Below, one piece after another: positions 25,059-32,584 of a stretch of DNA of 64,000 nt (position 1 is the stretch's first letter; each line of letters begins with the position of its first letter). The translations under genes and the position numbers were made by a program. Origin of the DNA: Jiangella alkaliphila (GTDB lineage: Bacteria > Actinomycetota > Actinomycetes > Jiangellales > Jiangellaceae); the NCBI RefSeq assembly GCF_900105925.1, contig NZ_LT629791.1, positions 5,178,001 to 5,242,000 of the forward strand. Direction: 5' to 3'. Below the pieces are notes generated by a model, which did no database searches, was not told the DNA's origin, and saw only the letters and a program-made list of their open reading frames with translations.

Positions 25059-26675
25059 CTAGCCCTCCAGAGCCGCCGGTGTGCGGTCGGGCGGCGGCAG
25101 CGCGTCGGTGACGAGGAACGGGGCGAGCAGGCCGGGGACCGCCTCGGCGCCGAACTCGAGGACCTCGTGCTCGTCGGCGTCGATGACGGAGTACTGACGG
25201 GCGCCGGCCGCCGTCGTGGCCGTGAGGGTCATGAGGCCGGCCCGGCGCTGGAACACCGACTGGCTCACCCGCCAGCCGATGATGCCCTGCCGCTGCAGGT
25301 ACACCGTCGCGCGGCGGACGCTCCCCTTGCGGGCCACGAGGTACGCGTCGTCGAGGTCGTGGCCGAGCGAGCGGTAGGCGTCGTGGGCCAGCACGACCAG
25401 CGCGACGCACAGGGCGGCGGCGAGCACCGTCAGCACGACCGCCCAGAAGGTGCGCACCGGCGAGCCGAACGACAGCCAGGCGATGACCGCCGCCAGCACG
25501 ACGTCGGCGGCCAATGCCCAGCGCAGCCGCCGGGTCCGCGCCGCCGCGGGGTGCGGCCGCAACCGGCCGCCGGGGCGGATGCCGGCGACCGCGGCCGCGA
25601 CCGACGCCGCCACCGTCATCGGCGCCGCCGGCAGCAGCGTCGACGCCTCGGACTTCGCGTCGGTGCGTAGGCCCGTCGTGACGACGTCGACGCGGGCGGC
25701 GCCGGCGGAGCGGACGCCGAGCGGCTCGACGATCTCGACGCCGCGGACGCGCTGCTCCTCGATGCTGACCGACCTGGTGGTCAGCAGGCCGCGCCGCACC
25801 CGGAGCGTCCCGCCGGGCTCGCGCTCGAGGCGGTAGTTCCACCACGACTCGAGGGTGAGTGCCAGGATCGCGACCATGCCGGCCAGCACGAACGCGGCGG
25901 CGAACAGCAGCAGCGTCTGCGTGGCGCCGAGGCGTTCGACGGCGTCGCGGGTGAAGTCGACCGGCAGGCTCTCGCGGCCGAACCAGTCGAACACCTGGAA
26001 CAACCCGCCGACGGCGACGCCGGCCAGCGCGAACGTCCAGAACGAGAGCGGCGCGAACCGCAGCCAGGCGGGGTCCCAGCGGGCCAGCACCCGCACCCCC
26101 GGATCGGCGCCGTCGCCGGAGGCCACCGGACGGTCGAGCAGGAGCGCCCGCAGCCGCTCGCCCTCGTCGCGGCCCACGGGATCGAGTACCAGCGTCTGCT
26201 TCGGCTGTCCCGGACCGCCGGCCTCGACGGCCTCGCCGGTGCCGATGCTGACCTTCACCAGCCCGAACGCCCGCTGGACCGGGTCGGCGGAGAGGTCGAC
26301 GGTGCGGATGCGCTCGCGGGCGAGCGAGCGTTTCGTGGTGAAGATCAGGCCCTTGTGCAGCTCCATGCGCTTCGGCGTGACCCGGTATCGGCTGTGCCGC
26401 CACCGGACGTAGTCGGCGACGGCCGACCCGGCGACCAGCAGGACGATCCCCGGGACGACGAACGCGAGGGCGATGCCGTACGACGTGCCGGAGCCGATGC
26501 CCAGCGTCGTGGGCACGGCGCCGGCCACCGCGAGGCCGAGGACCCAGATGGCGGTGACCTTGACCGTGTCGCGATGCAGCGCCAGCCAGGCCGGCCCCTC
26601 GTCAGCGGTGTGGGCAGGGGCGGCGGCGGGAGCGGCGCCGGGGGCGGGTGTGGAGGCGGCGCCGGAGTCGCTCAC
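25059..26675 (-). CDS. Bacterial-PH (YdbT-like) membrane protein
   Basis: 538 residues from GTG 26675, overlapping the preceding gene. A Pro/Ala-rich leader is followed by helix pairs (VTAIWVLGLAVAGAVPTTLG, ALAFVVPGIVLLVAGSAVA) and then repeated bPH_2 (DUF304) domains, each with the SRYRVTPKRMELHKGL or RLEREPGGTLRVRRGLL pattern and IRTVDL/VRGVEIVEP strands. Three PH-like units can be traced (about 70-180, 260-370, 420-520). This is the YdbT plan; its partner YdbS-like protein is encoded just upstream. They act at the membrane in an unknown role, linked to envelope stress in Bacillus. Confidence 0.85.
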   Translation of the reverse strand: MSDSGAASTPAPGAAPAAAPAHTADEGPAWLALHRDTVKVTAIWVLGLAVAGAVPTTLGIGSGTSYGIALAFVVPGIVLLVAGSAVADYVRWRHSRYRVTPKRMELHKGLIFTTKRSLARERIRTVDLSADPVQRAFGLVKVSIGTGEAVEAGGPGQPKQTLVLDPVGRDEGERLRALLLDRPVASGDGADPGVRVLARWDPAWLRFAPLSFWTFALAGVAVGGLFQVFDWFGRESLPVDFTRDAVERLGATQTLLLFAAAFVLAGMVAILALTLESWWNYRLEREPGGTLRVRRGLLTTRSVSIEEQRVRGVEIVEPLGVRSAGAARVDVVTTGLRTDAKSEASTLLPAAPMTVAASVAAAVAGIRPGGRLRPHPAAARTRRLRWALAADVVLAAVIAWLSFGSPVRTFWAVVLTVLAAALCVALVVLAHDAYRSLGHDLDDAYLVARKGSVRRATVYLQRQGIIGWRVSQSVFQRRAGLMTLTATTAAGARQYSVIDADEHEVLEFGAEAVPGLLAPFLVTDALPPPDRTPAALEG

Positions 26676-27166
26676 GTGGCGTCTCCCGGCGTGTCGTGGG
26701 TGATGCGGGTGAGCTCCTCGGCGAGATCGGCGGCCTGCTCGTGGTCGAGGCCCTCGATCTTCACCGCCCCCGCGGAGGACGCCGTCGTCACCGTCACCGT
26801 CGACAGGCCGAAGGCGCGCTGCAGCGGCCCTCGCGCGGTGTCGACGGTCTGGATGCGCGACATCGGCGCCACCCGCCAGACCTGCCACAGCACTCCGCCG
26901 CGGGTGTAGACGGCCTGGTCGGTGACCTCCCAGCGATGGATGCGGAACCACCAGGGCGGCAGCAGCACGACCGCCAGCAGCCCGAGGACCACGACCACCG
27001 CCGCCGGGACTAGGAACCACGGCCGAGCCGGCGCGATGAGCAGGCCGAGGATCAGCAGGGGCACCACCACGATGGCGGTCAGCACCCCCAGCTGGGCCCG
27101 CCACCAGCCCTGCACGCGCTGGTCCAGCCAGTTCCTGGGCGGTCGCAGCCGAGTGCCGCCGCTCAT
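26672..27166 (-). CDS. Bacterial-PH (YdbS-like) membrane protein
   Basis: 164 residues from MSGGTRLRPPRNWLDQRVQG. Two helices (LTAIVVVPLLILGLLIAP and WFLVPAAVVVVLGLLAVVLL) precede a single bPH_2 domain: WEVTDQAVYTRGGVLWQVWRVAPMSRIQTVDTARGPLQRAFGLSTV. It is translationally coupled (GTGA) to the larger YdbT-like gene. Fits the two-component YdbS/YdbT membrane assembly. Confidence 0.87.
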   Translation of the reverse strand: MSGGTRLRPPRNWLDQRVQGWWRAQLGVLTAIVVVPLLILGLLIAPARPWFLVPAAVVVVLGLLAVVLLPPWWFRIHRWEVTDQAVYTRGGVLWQVWRVAPMSRIQTVDTARGPLQRAFGLSTVTVTTASSAGAVKIEGLDHEQAADLAEELTRITHDTPGDAT

Positions 27167-27907
27167 GTCCGTTGCCTCCCGCAGATCGTCGCAGCGAACG
27201 GGACCGGCGCCGGAGCCCGCCGGTGTGCCCACGGCGGCTCTCGCGGCGATCAGGACCGGCCCGCAGTCGCACGTTATCCGAGCCGTCACGCCGAGGCGAC
27301 CGAAGTGGGGCGAACCATGCCGTCGCGGCGGCCTGCGCGCGGGCGGCGGGCGCCGGCCAGCGGCCACCAGGCTCCGGGCCGCGTGCGCCGGGCCGGCCGA
27401 ACTCGCCGGGACCGGGGCACCGGCACGGGGCGGGCCGGGCGCGTTCACGCTCGACCAGCCCGGCGACGGCGGCGGGCCGCTCACCCGCCACGACCCGCTC
27501 CCCCGCGCCAGCCCGCTCCCCTGTGGCGGGCCGGCGATCGTCGGGACCCGCCGCCCGGACGGCACCCGCCACGACGATGGCGGCGGCCAGCACGACCGCG
27601 GCCAGCACCACGGCGAGCACCGCGGCGGCCGCCGTCAGAGCGCGGGAACGAACGGATCGAGGGGTCATGACCCGGACGCTAAACCCGGATCCGGCCCGTT
27701 CGGCGGTTTCCGCGTTTGCCCGAATGACCAGGACGTTTGCCCGAATCAGGGCTAACCGCCGCGCCGCCGGCGGACCCCGTCGGGCTAATCACCGGGCTAA
27801 CGCCGGCGTCGAACGGGCAAACCGCAGACCCTTAACAGAACGCCTGCAGTGAGGCAGCGGACGCCGGACCCGGAGATCGACGTCGGGCGCCGGGTCCCTA
27901 CCATGTC
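27167..27907. other. Long region with an unclear signal-peptide ORF
   Basis: About 740 bases. A leftward frame from ATG 27668 begins with a convincing export signal (RALTAAAAVLAVVLAAVVLA, then AAAIVVAGAVRAAG), then becomes Arg/Pro/Gly-rich with no family character, and its frame runs without stop under the YdbS-like gene, so no clear 3' end exists. It might be a decayed or frameshifted secreted-protein gene. Between 27669 and 27907 a 12-base word GTTTGCCCGAAT occurs twice, 22 bases apart (27710 and 27732), and GGACCCGG (27866-27873) pairs with CCGGGTCC (27890-27897) just before ctaA. Confidence 0.35.
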
Positions 27908-28879
27908 GTGGTGACCGCGACCCTCCCGACGACTCCGGCTCCGGCGCCCGGCCGGGCCGCCCGGCTCGTGCGGCGGCTCCCGCTGCCGTCGGAGGCGACG
28001 CTGCGCAAGCTCGCCGTCGCCTCGCTGGTCACGCAGGCCGGCATCATCGTGACCGGCGGCGCAGTACGGCTCACCGACTCCGGGCTCGGCTGCCCCGACT
28101 GGCCGCACTGCACCGAGGGCTCGGTCACCGCGACCCGCGAGATGGGGATGCACGGCGCCATCGAGTTCGGCAACCGGCTGCTCACGTTCGTGGTCGGCGC
28201 GGTCGCGCTCCTCATGCTGGTCGCCGTCCTGCGCACGCTGACCTCCAACCGGCCGCGCCGCGACCTCGTCGCGCTGTCGGCCGTGCTGCTGGGCGTCGTG
28301 CCGGCCCAGGCGGTCATCGGCGGCATCACCGTCTGGACCGACCTGAACCCGTGGGTCGTCATGTTCCACTTCCTGGTGTCGGCGGCACTGGTCGGTGTCG
28401 CGACGGTACTGGTCAGACGGACGCAGCGGCCGCTGGGAGCGGTGCCGGAGCGCGTCGGGCTGCCCTGGCTGGAGCGGCTCGGCCTGCTCACCCTGGTGGT
28501 CACCGCGATCGCCGTGTACCTGGGCACCGTCGTCACCGGCAGCGGGCCGCACGCCGGCGACCCGGACTCCAAGCGCACCGGCCTGGACGTGGCCGTCGTG
28601 ACACAGGTGCACGCCGACTCGGTCCTGGTGCTCATCGGCATCTCGATCGGGCTCTACTTCGCCGCCCGGACGGTCGGCTCCCCCGGCCGGGCGGCCGCCA
28701 CTGCCGCCGTCCTGCTCGGCGTCGAACTCGGGCAGGGGCTCATCGGGCTGGTGCAGTACCGGCTCGAGCTGCCGGAACTGCTGGTCGGGCTGCACATGCT
28801 CGGCGCGGCGCTGATGGTGATGGCGGCGACGGACGCCTGGTACGCCACGCGCTGGCTGCCCTCGCGCCGAGCGGCCTGA
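27908..28879 (+). CDS. ctaA: Heme A synthase
   Basis: 323 residues (GTG 27908 or 27911). COX15/CtaA family, eight membrane helices. LVTQAGIIVTGGAVRLTDSGLGCPDWPHC and HGAIEFGNRLLTFVVG carry the first helix, the cysteine and heme-ligand histidine; VMFHFLVSAALVG, VTQVHADSVLVLIG and LLVGLHMLGAALM hold the other conserved histidines. It oxidises heme O to heme A for cytochrome aa3. The heme O synthase gene is 3 kb away on the other strand. Confidence 0.92.
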   Translation: MVTATLPTTPAPAPGRAARLVRRLPLPSEATLRKLAVASLVTQAGIIVTGGAVRLTDSGLGCPDWPHCTEGSVTATREMGMHGAIEFGNRLLTFVVGAVALLMLVAVLRTLTSNRPRRDLVALSAVLLGVVPAQAVIGGITVWTDLNPWVVMFHFLVSAALVGVATVLVRRTQRPLGAVPERVGLPWLERLGLLTLVVTAIAVYLGTVVTGSGPHAGDPDSKRTGLDVAVVTQVHADSVLVLIGISIGLYFAARTVGSPGRAAATAAVLLGVELGQGLIGLVQYRLELPELLVGLHMLGAALMVMAATDAWYATRWLPSRRAA

Positions 28880-28975
28880 CCCGCCGCCGGCCGGTCGGAC
28901 GGCCCTGCCGTTTGCCGAACCCACGGCCGGGTACCCCTCAGGCGAATCCTGCTGATAGAGGAGGTGTGACCCGAT

Positions 28976-29224
28976 ATGAGTATCGGCCTTGGAGTCTTCC
29001 TGATGGCGGCGGGCCTGATCCTGGCCCTCGGCGTCCGTGACCGGCTGTCCGACTTCGACCTCAGCGTCATCGGCTGGGTGCTGACCGGTGTCGGCGCCCT
29101 GGCCATCGTGGTGTCGATGATGGTCGCGTCGATGCGGACGCGTCGCACGCGCAGCACGGAGTACGTCGAGCGCCCGCGCACCCGCGAGTACGTCGAGCGT
29201 CGCGACGACGTCGACCCGCTCTAG
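28976..29224 (+). CDS. Small membrane protein, DUF6458-like
   Basis: 82 residues preceded by GAGGAGGTG. SIGLGVFLMAAGLILALGV and FDLSVIGWVLTGVGALAIVVSMM are two membrane helices with the short VRDRLSDFD loop, followed by a charged tail with a twice-repeated TREYVER/TEYVER word. This matches a small actinobacterial family of unknown function (DUF6458). The stop overlaps the 3' end of the convergent gene by four bases. Confidence 0.78.
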   Translation: MSIGLGVFLMAAGLILALGVRDRLSDFDLSVIGWVLTGVGALAIVVSMMVASMRTRRTRSTEYVERPRTREYVERRDDVDPL

Positions 29225-30087
29225 GCCACGACCTCGCCGGCCGCCAGCCGGCGGATCGCCGCGCCCGTCCCGAGCTCGGGGCGGGCGTCGGCGTGTTCGA
29301 GGTAGTACCGCAGCGCGTGGTGGACCAGCGCCGGATCGGCGCCGAGCCGCTCCGCCGGGATCGCCGCGGCCACGTTCGCCGACGCCGTCGCGGCCAACCG
29401 GCCCAGCGCCGCGGACCGCCGGCCGCTCAGCCGGGCCGCCACGCCCACCGGCTCGCGGGTCTCGACCGTCAGCCAGTTCTGCACCGGGCGCAGCACCGCG
29501 CCCACGCCGTAGCGGATCGACGTCGAGCCGATCCGCGCGATCTGCTCCCAGGTCAGCACGACGGGCTCGCCGCCGAGCCCGATGACGACGTGCGACGGCG
29601 TCAGGTCCAGCCCGAGCCGCTTCCGCGACGCCAGCAGCCCGACCACGCCGCCGAGCAGCAGCACCGACCCGATGACCAGCAGTACGACGAATCCGACCAG
29701 CGACGACCAGTCGCCGCGCACGATCGCGATGACGAACGCCGCGAGCCCGAGCACGGTGATCGCCAGCCCCAGGACCGCCAGCGCCAGGCTCACCAGCGGC
29801 GATGTCGGCCGGACGCGGACACGCACGCCCGTCTGCCGGACGCCGCCGACCTCGACCGGCACCTCCTCGACGGCGTACCCGCGGCGACGGGGCCGGCTGC
29901 CGGCGGCGATGGGCGCCAGCACCAGCAGCACCACGCCGATCGTCGCCGCGCCGACCCACTGACCGGCCACGGCGGCGACCACGGCCGCCGGTATCAGGAG
30001 GGCTGCGAGCAGCGCGAAGACGACGACGCCGAGCCAGCCACCGAGGGGCGGACGGCGCCACTCCGGCGGCCACGGCAGCGGTGTCAC
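29221..30087 (-). CDS. Four-helix membrane protein with PH-like part
   Basis: 288 residues from GTG 30087 (VTPLPWPPEWRRPP). Two helices (WLGVVVFALLAALLIPAAVV, GAATIGVVLLVLAPIAAG), then a short soluble part, then two more (LALAVLGLAITVLGLAAFVI, LVGFVVLLVIGSVLLLGGVV). The C-terminal half has strands LDLTPSHVVIGLGGEPVVLTWEQI-like, as in membrane proteins with PH-type domains, and ends in a helical segment. No family name can be given with confidence. The start codon has only a weak ribosome site. Confidence 0.65.
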   Translation of the reverse strand: MTPLPWPPEWRRPPLGGWLGVVVFALLAALLIPAAVVAAVAGQWVGAATIGVVLLVLAPIAAGSRPRRRGYAVEEVPVEVGGVRQTGVRVRVRPTSPLVSLALAVLGLAITVLGLAAFVIAIVRGDWSSLVGFVVLLVIGSVLLLGGVVGLLASRKRLGLDLTPSHVVIGLGGEPVVLTWEQIARIGSTSIRYGVGAVLRPVQNWLTVETREPVGVAARLSGRRSAALGRLAATASANVAAAIPAERLGADPALVHHALRYYLEHADARPELGTGAAIRRLAAGEVVA

Positions 30088-30207
30088 GGCGACGATGCTC
30101 TCACACCACCCACGGTCGGCGGAGCAGGGACGACGCCGGGTCGCGCGAGCCCGGCGTCGCGCGCGGCGGCCCGGCCCGGTCCGGTCCGGACGGCACTGCG
30201 GGCCAGT

Positions 30208-30333
30208 GGAGCTCTGCCATCCGAACCGACTGCAGATCACGATCGCGCGCGATGGAGCTCTGCCATCCGAACCGACCGCAGACCACCATCGCGCGCGATA
30301 GAGCTCTGCCATCGGATGCGACGGCAGAGCTCC
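30208..30333. repeat. 46-bp tandem repeat ending in a hairpin
   Basis: A 46-base unit beginning GGAGCTCTGCCATCCGAACC occurs at 30208-30253 and 30254-30299 with three differences, and a third, shorter copy starts at 30300. The third copy carries GAGCTCTGCC (30301-30310) matched inverted by GGCAGAGCTC (30323-30332). Each full copy ends in ATCGCGCGCGAT, itself a palindrome. The array fills the gap between two leftward genes (30088-30439), which otherwise holds no gene. Confidence 0.75.
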
Positions 30334-30439
30334 AGCGCCGAAACCGGGGGTCCGGACGGCCCCACGCGGCCACGCAGCCGCACACCCACAGCCGCGCACC
30401 CACGCAGCCGTAGCCGCGCCCAACCGGCATCGCCGCTGC

Positions 30440-31387
30440 TCAGGAGTCGGCGGCTGCCGTGAGCGCGTGGGCGAACCACTCCATCATGGCGACGCTGCCG
30501 GAGCTCACCTGGTCGGTGGGCCAGCCGTTGATGATCCCGACCAGCTCCCAGTAGCGCTCGACCCGGCGGTCGGAGAACAACGCGATCTGCTCGCCCAGCT
30601 CGCGGCGGAAGCCGGCACCGTCGTCGACGCCGCGGGCGTGGGCGAAGCGGGGCGCCAGCTGGTCGACGACCAGGCGGCCCTCCGTGGACGCGGGCGCGAC
30701 GCCGGCCGTCAGCAGCGGCGTCACCAGTTCGGTCACGGCCTCGTACAGCGCGACCTCGGCGGGCGACGGCCCCGACGACGAACCAGAACCCGCCTCGGCC
30801 ATCTGGCGCACCCGCGCCTGATAGGACGGGTCCTGCACCAGCTCCGCCAGCTCGACCCAGGCCTCCACCTGGTCGGGCGTGGGATCGTCCGGCAGGTCGA
30901 CGCTGACCGAACGCATCCGGTCGGCGAACGCCGGGTCGGTGTCCAGCCCTTCGAAGGCCGACGACCAGTAGTCGTCGATGATCTGCTGCCGCTCGGCGGC
31001 GGACAGGTGGGCCAGGCGGTTCATGAGATCCAGCTCCTCGTGGTCGTCGATCCCCAGCGCGGCCACCGCCCGCAGCACCGAACGCCGGGTCCGGAGCAGC
31101 CGGATCTGCGCGTCCAGCGCGGCCGCGTGCGCCGTCGCCATGTCAGACAGCGTCAGCGACCGGTCGAGGACCTGCCGGACGGTCGCGAGGTCGATGCCGA
31201 GCTCGCGGAGCGTACGGACGAGATCCAGCCGGGCCAGCGCGACGGCGTCGTAGCGGCGGTAGCCCGCCGGGGATCGGTCGGTCGGCGGCACCAGCCCGAT
31301 GTCGGCGTAGTACCTGATCGTCTTCACCGGGAGTCCGGTGTGCCGGGCCAGGTCGCCGATGCTCAGGAAGGCGTCGTCGTCGTTCAC
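30440..31387 (-). CDS. MerR-family regulator, TipA/BltR-like
   Basis: 315 residues from GTG 31387. The MerR HTH is plain: FLSIGDLARHTGLPVKTIRYYADIGLVPP, then GYRRYDAVALARLDLVRTLRELGIDL, and a coiled coil RLLRTRRSVLRAVAALG. The C-terminal 180 residues are helical (YWSSAFEGLDTDPAFADRM, VDQLAPRFAHARG, MMEWFAHAL) and probably bind a ligand. A 17-base palindrome sits between a TTGACT and a -10 position, and the predicted transcript would begin at or next to the GTG, so the mRNA may be leaderless; I chose this start over GTG 31396 for that reason. Confidence 0.82.
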   Translation of the reverse strand: MNDDDAFLSIGDLARHTGLPVKTIRYYADIGLVPPTDRSPAGYRRYDAVALARLDLVRTLRELGIDLATVRQVLDRSLTLSDMATAHAAALDAQIRLLRTRRSVLRAVAALGIDDHEELDLMNRLAHLSAAERQQIIDDYWSSAFEGLDTDPAFADRMRSVSVDLPDDPTPDQVEAWVELAELVQDPSYQARVRQMAEAGSGSSSGPSPAEVALYEAVTELVTPLLTAGVAPASTEGRLVVDQLAPRFAHARGVDDGAGFRRELGEQIALFSDRRVERYWELVGIINGWPTDQVSSGSVAMMEWFAHALTAAADS

Positions 31388-31403
31388 GAGAACCACCGTG
31401 CTG

Positions 31404-31420
31404 TCTCCAGCGGCTGGAGA
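31404..31420 (-). promoter_or_regulatory. MerR-type operator and promoter
   Basis: TCTCCAGCGGCTGGAGA is a perfect 17-base inverted repeat. Read leftward, TTGACT (31425-31420) precedes it and a 19-base spacer separates it from the -10 position (31400-31395), the long spacer typical of MerR-controlled promoters. The -35 overlaps the ctaB stop codon. The gap between ctaB and the MerR gene is only 34 bases, so the site should serve the MerR gene itself. Confidence 0.7.
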
Positions 31421-31421
31421 G

Positions 31422-32375
31422 TCAACCCAGGATCAGGACATCCGCCATCACCGCGACGAACACCACGGTCAGGTAGGTGATGGAGCCGTGGAACAGCCGC
31501 ATGGCGGTCAGCCCGGCGCCGTCGGGCATGCGCCGCGCGCGGCCGTACAGCCGATGCGCCTCGACGAGGAACCAGACGCCAGTGAGCGCGGACGCCAGCC
31601 CGAAGATCCACCCGAGCGACGCGACCGGCCACAGGACGAACGTCGTGGCGACCATGGCCCACGAGTACAGGAGGATCTGCAGCGCCACCGTCCGCGCCGG
31701 CGCCACGACCGGCAGCATCGGCACGCCGGCCCGCGCGTAGTCGTCGCGGTAGCGCATGGCCAGCGGCCAGTAGTGCGGCGGCGTCCAGAAGAAGACGACG
31801 AGGAACAGCAAGACGGGCGGCCAGTCCAGCGACCCGGTGACGGCGGCCCAGCCGATCAGGGTCGGCACGCAGCCGGCCACGCCGCCCCACACGATGTTCT
31901 GCGACGTCCGCCGCTTGAGCAGCATGGTGTAAACGAGGACGTAGAACAGGTTGGCCGCGATGGTCAGCGCCGCGGCCAGCGCGTTGACCCACACCAGCAT
32001 GATCGCGACCGACGCGGCCAGGAGAACGGACGCGAACGCGAACGCCGGGTACGGCCCGACCACGGCGGTGGCCAGCGGCCGGCGCCGGGTGCGGTGCATG
32101 ACGGCGTCGATGTCGCGCTCGAGCACCTGGTTGAACGCGTGCGCGCTACCGCCGGCCAGCGTGCCGGCGATCAGCGTGGCGAGCACCAGCCCCAGCGACG
32201 GCAGCCCGCGCTCGGCCAGCACCATGGCCGGCAGCGTCGTGATGAGCAGCAGCTCGACGACGCGCAGTTTCATCAGCGCCAGGTAGACGCCGACGACGGC
32301 GGTCAGCCGCCCCAGCCGCGTGGTCGGCTTCGGCCCACGCCGGGTCGCCGCGGGACTCGGCTCGACGGACGTCAA
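31422..32375 (-). CDS. ctaB: Protoheme IX farnesyltransferase (heme O synthase)
   Basis: 317 residues, UbiA-family prenyltransferase with about nine helices. The first Asp-rich motif is NQVLERDIDAVMHRTRRRPLA and the second is in FWTPPHYWPLAMRYRDDYARAGVPMLPVV. It attaches farnesyl to heme b, providing heme O for the CtaA enzyme. Its promoter must lie in the 32376-32584 gap shared with tkt. Confidence 0.93.
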   Translation of the reverse strand: MTSVEPSPAATRRGPKPTTRLGRLTAVVGVYLALMKLRVVELLLITTLPAMVLAERGLPSLGLVLATLIAGTLAGGSAHAFNQVLERDIDAVMHRTRRRPLATAVVGPYPAFAFASVLLAASVAIMLVWVNALAAALTIAANLFYVLVYTMLLKRRTSQNIVWGGVAGCVPTLIGWAAVTGSLDWPPVLLFLVVFFWTPPHYWPLAMRYRDDYARAGVPMLPVVAPARTVALQILLYSWAMVATTFVLWPVASLGWIFGLASALTGVWFLVEAHRLYGRARRMPDGAGLTAMRLFHGSITYLTVVFVAVMADVLILG

Positions 32376-32584
32376 CGTTCACCTTCGTGTGGTCGAAGAG
32401 ACAGGCGGGAGTGGGAACATCCGCCAGCATGGCCTGTTGAGTCTAACGGTGCGCCCAATCCGCCGAGCGGCCGGGCACACGTGCGGGTGACGTCGATACG
32501 CTCGACCGTGGAACGGCCGTCTCGCCGACGGCGCCATGAGCAGAGACGTAGGGATTCCATCCGCCTGAGAGGAACGTCACGCCG

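Noticed and set aside
24769-25062. Possible 97-codon ORF after the ABC permease
   Set aside because: No ribosome site, composition unlike neighbouring proteins and no recognisable feature.
25059-27668. An 869-codon open frame on the minus strand
   Set aside because: Only the part up to 26675 has bPH_2 features; the middle is a shadow of the YdbS-like gene in another frame, and the real start is GTG 26675.
30208-30333. CRISPR array
   Set aside because: The repeats are tandem without spacers and only two and a half copies exist; no cas genes are nearby.
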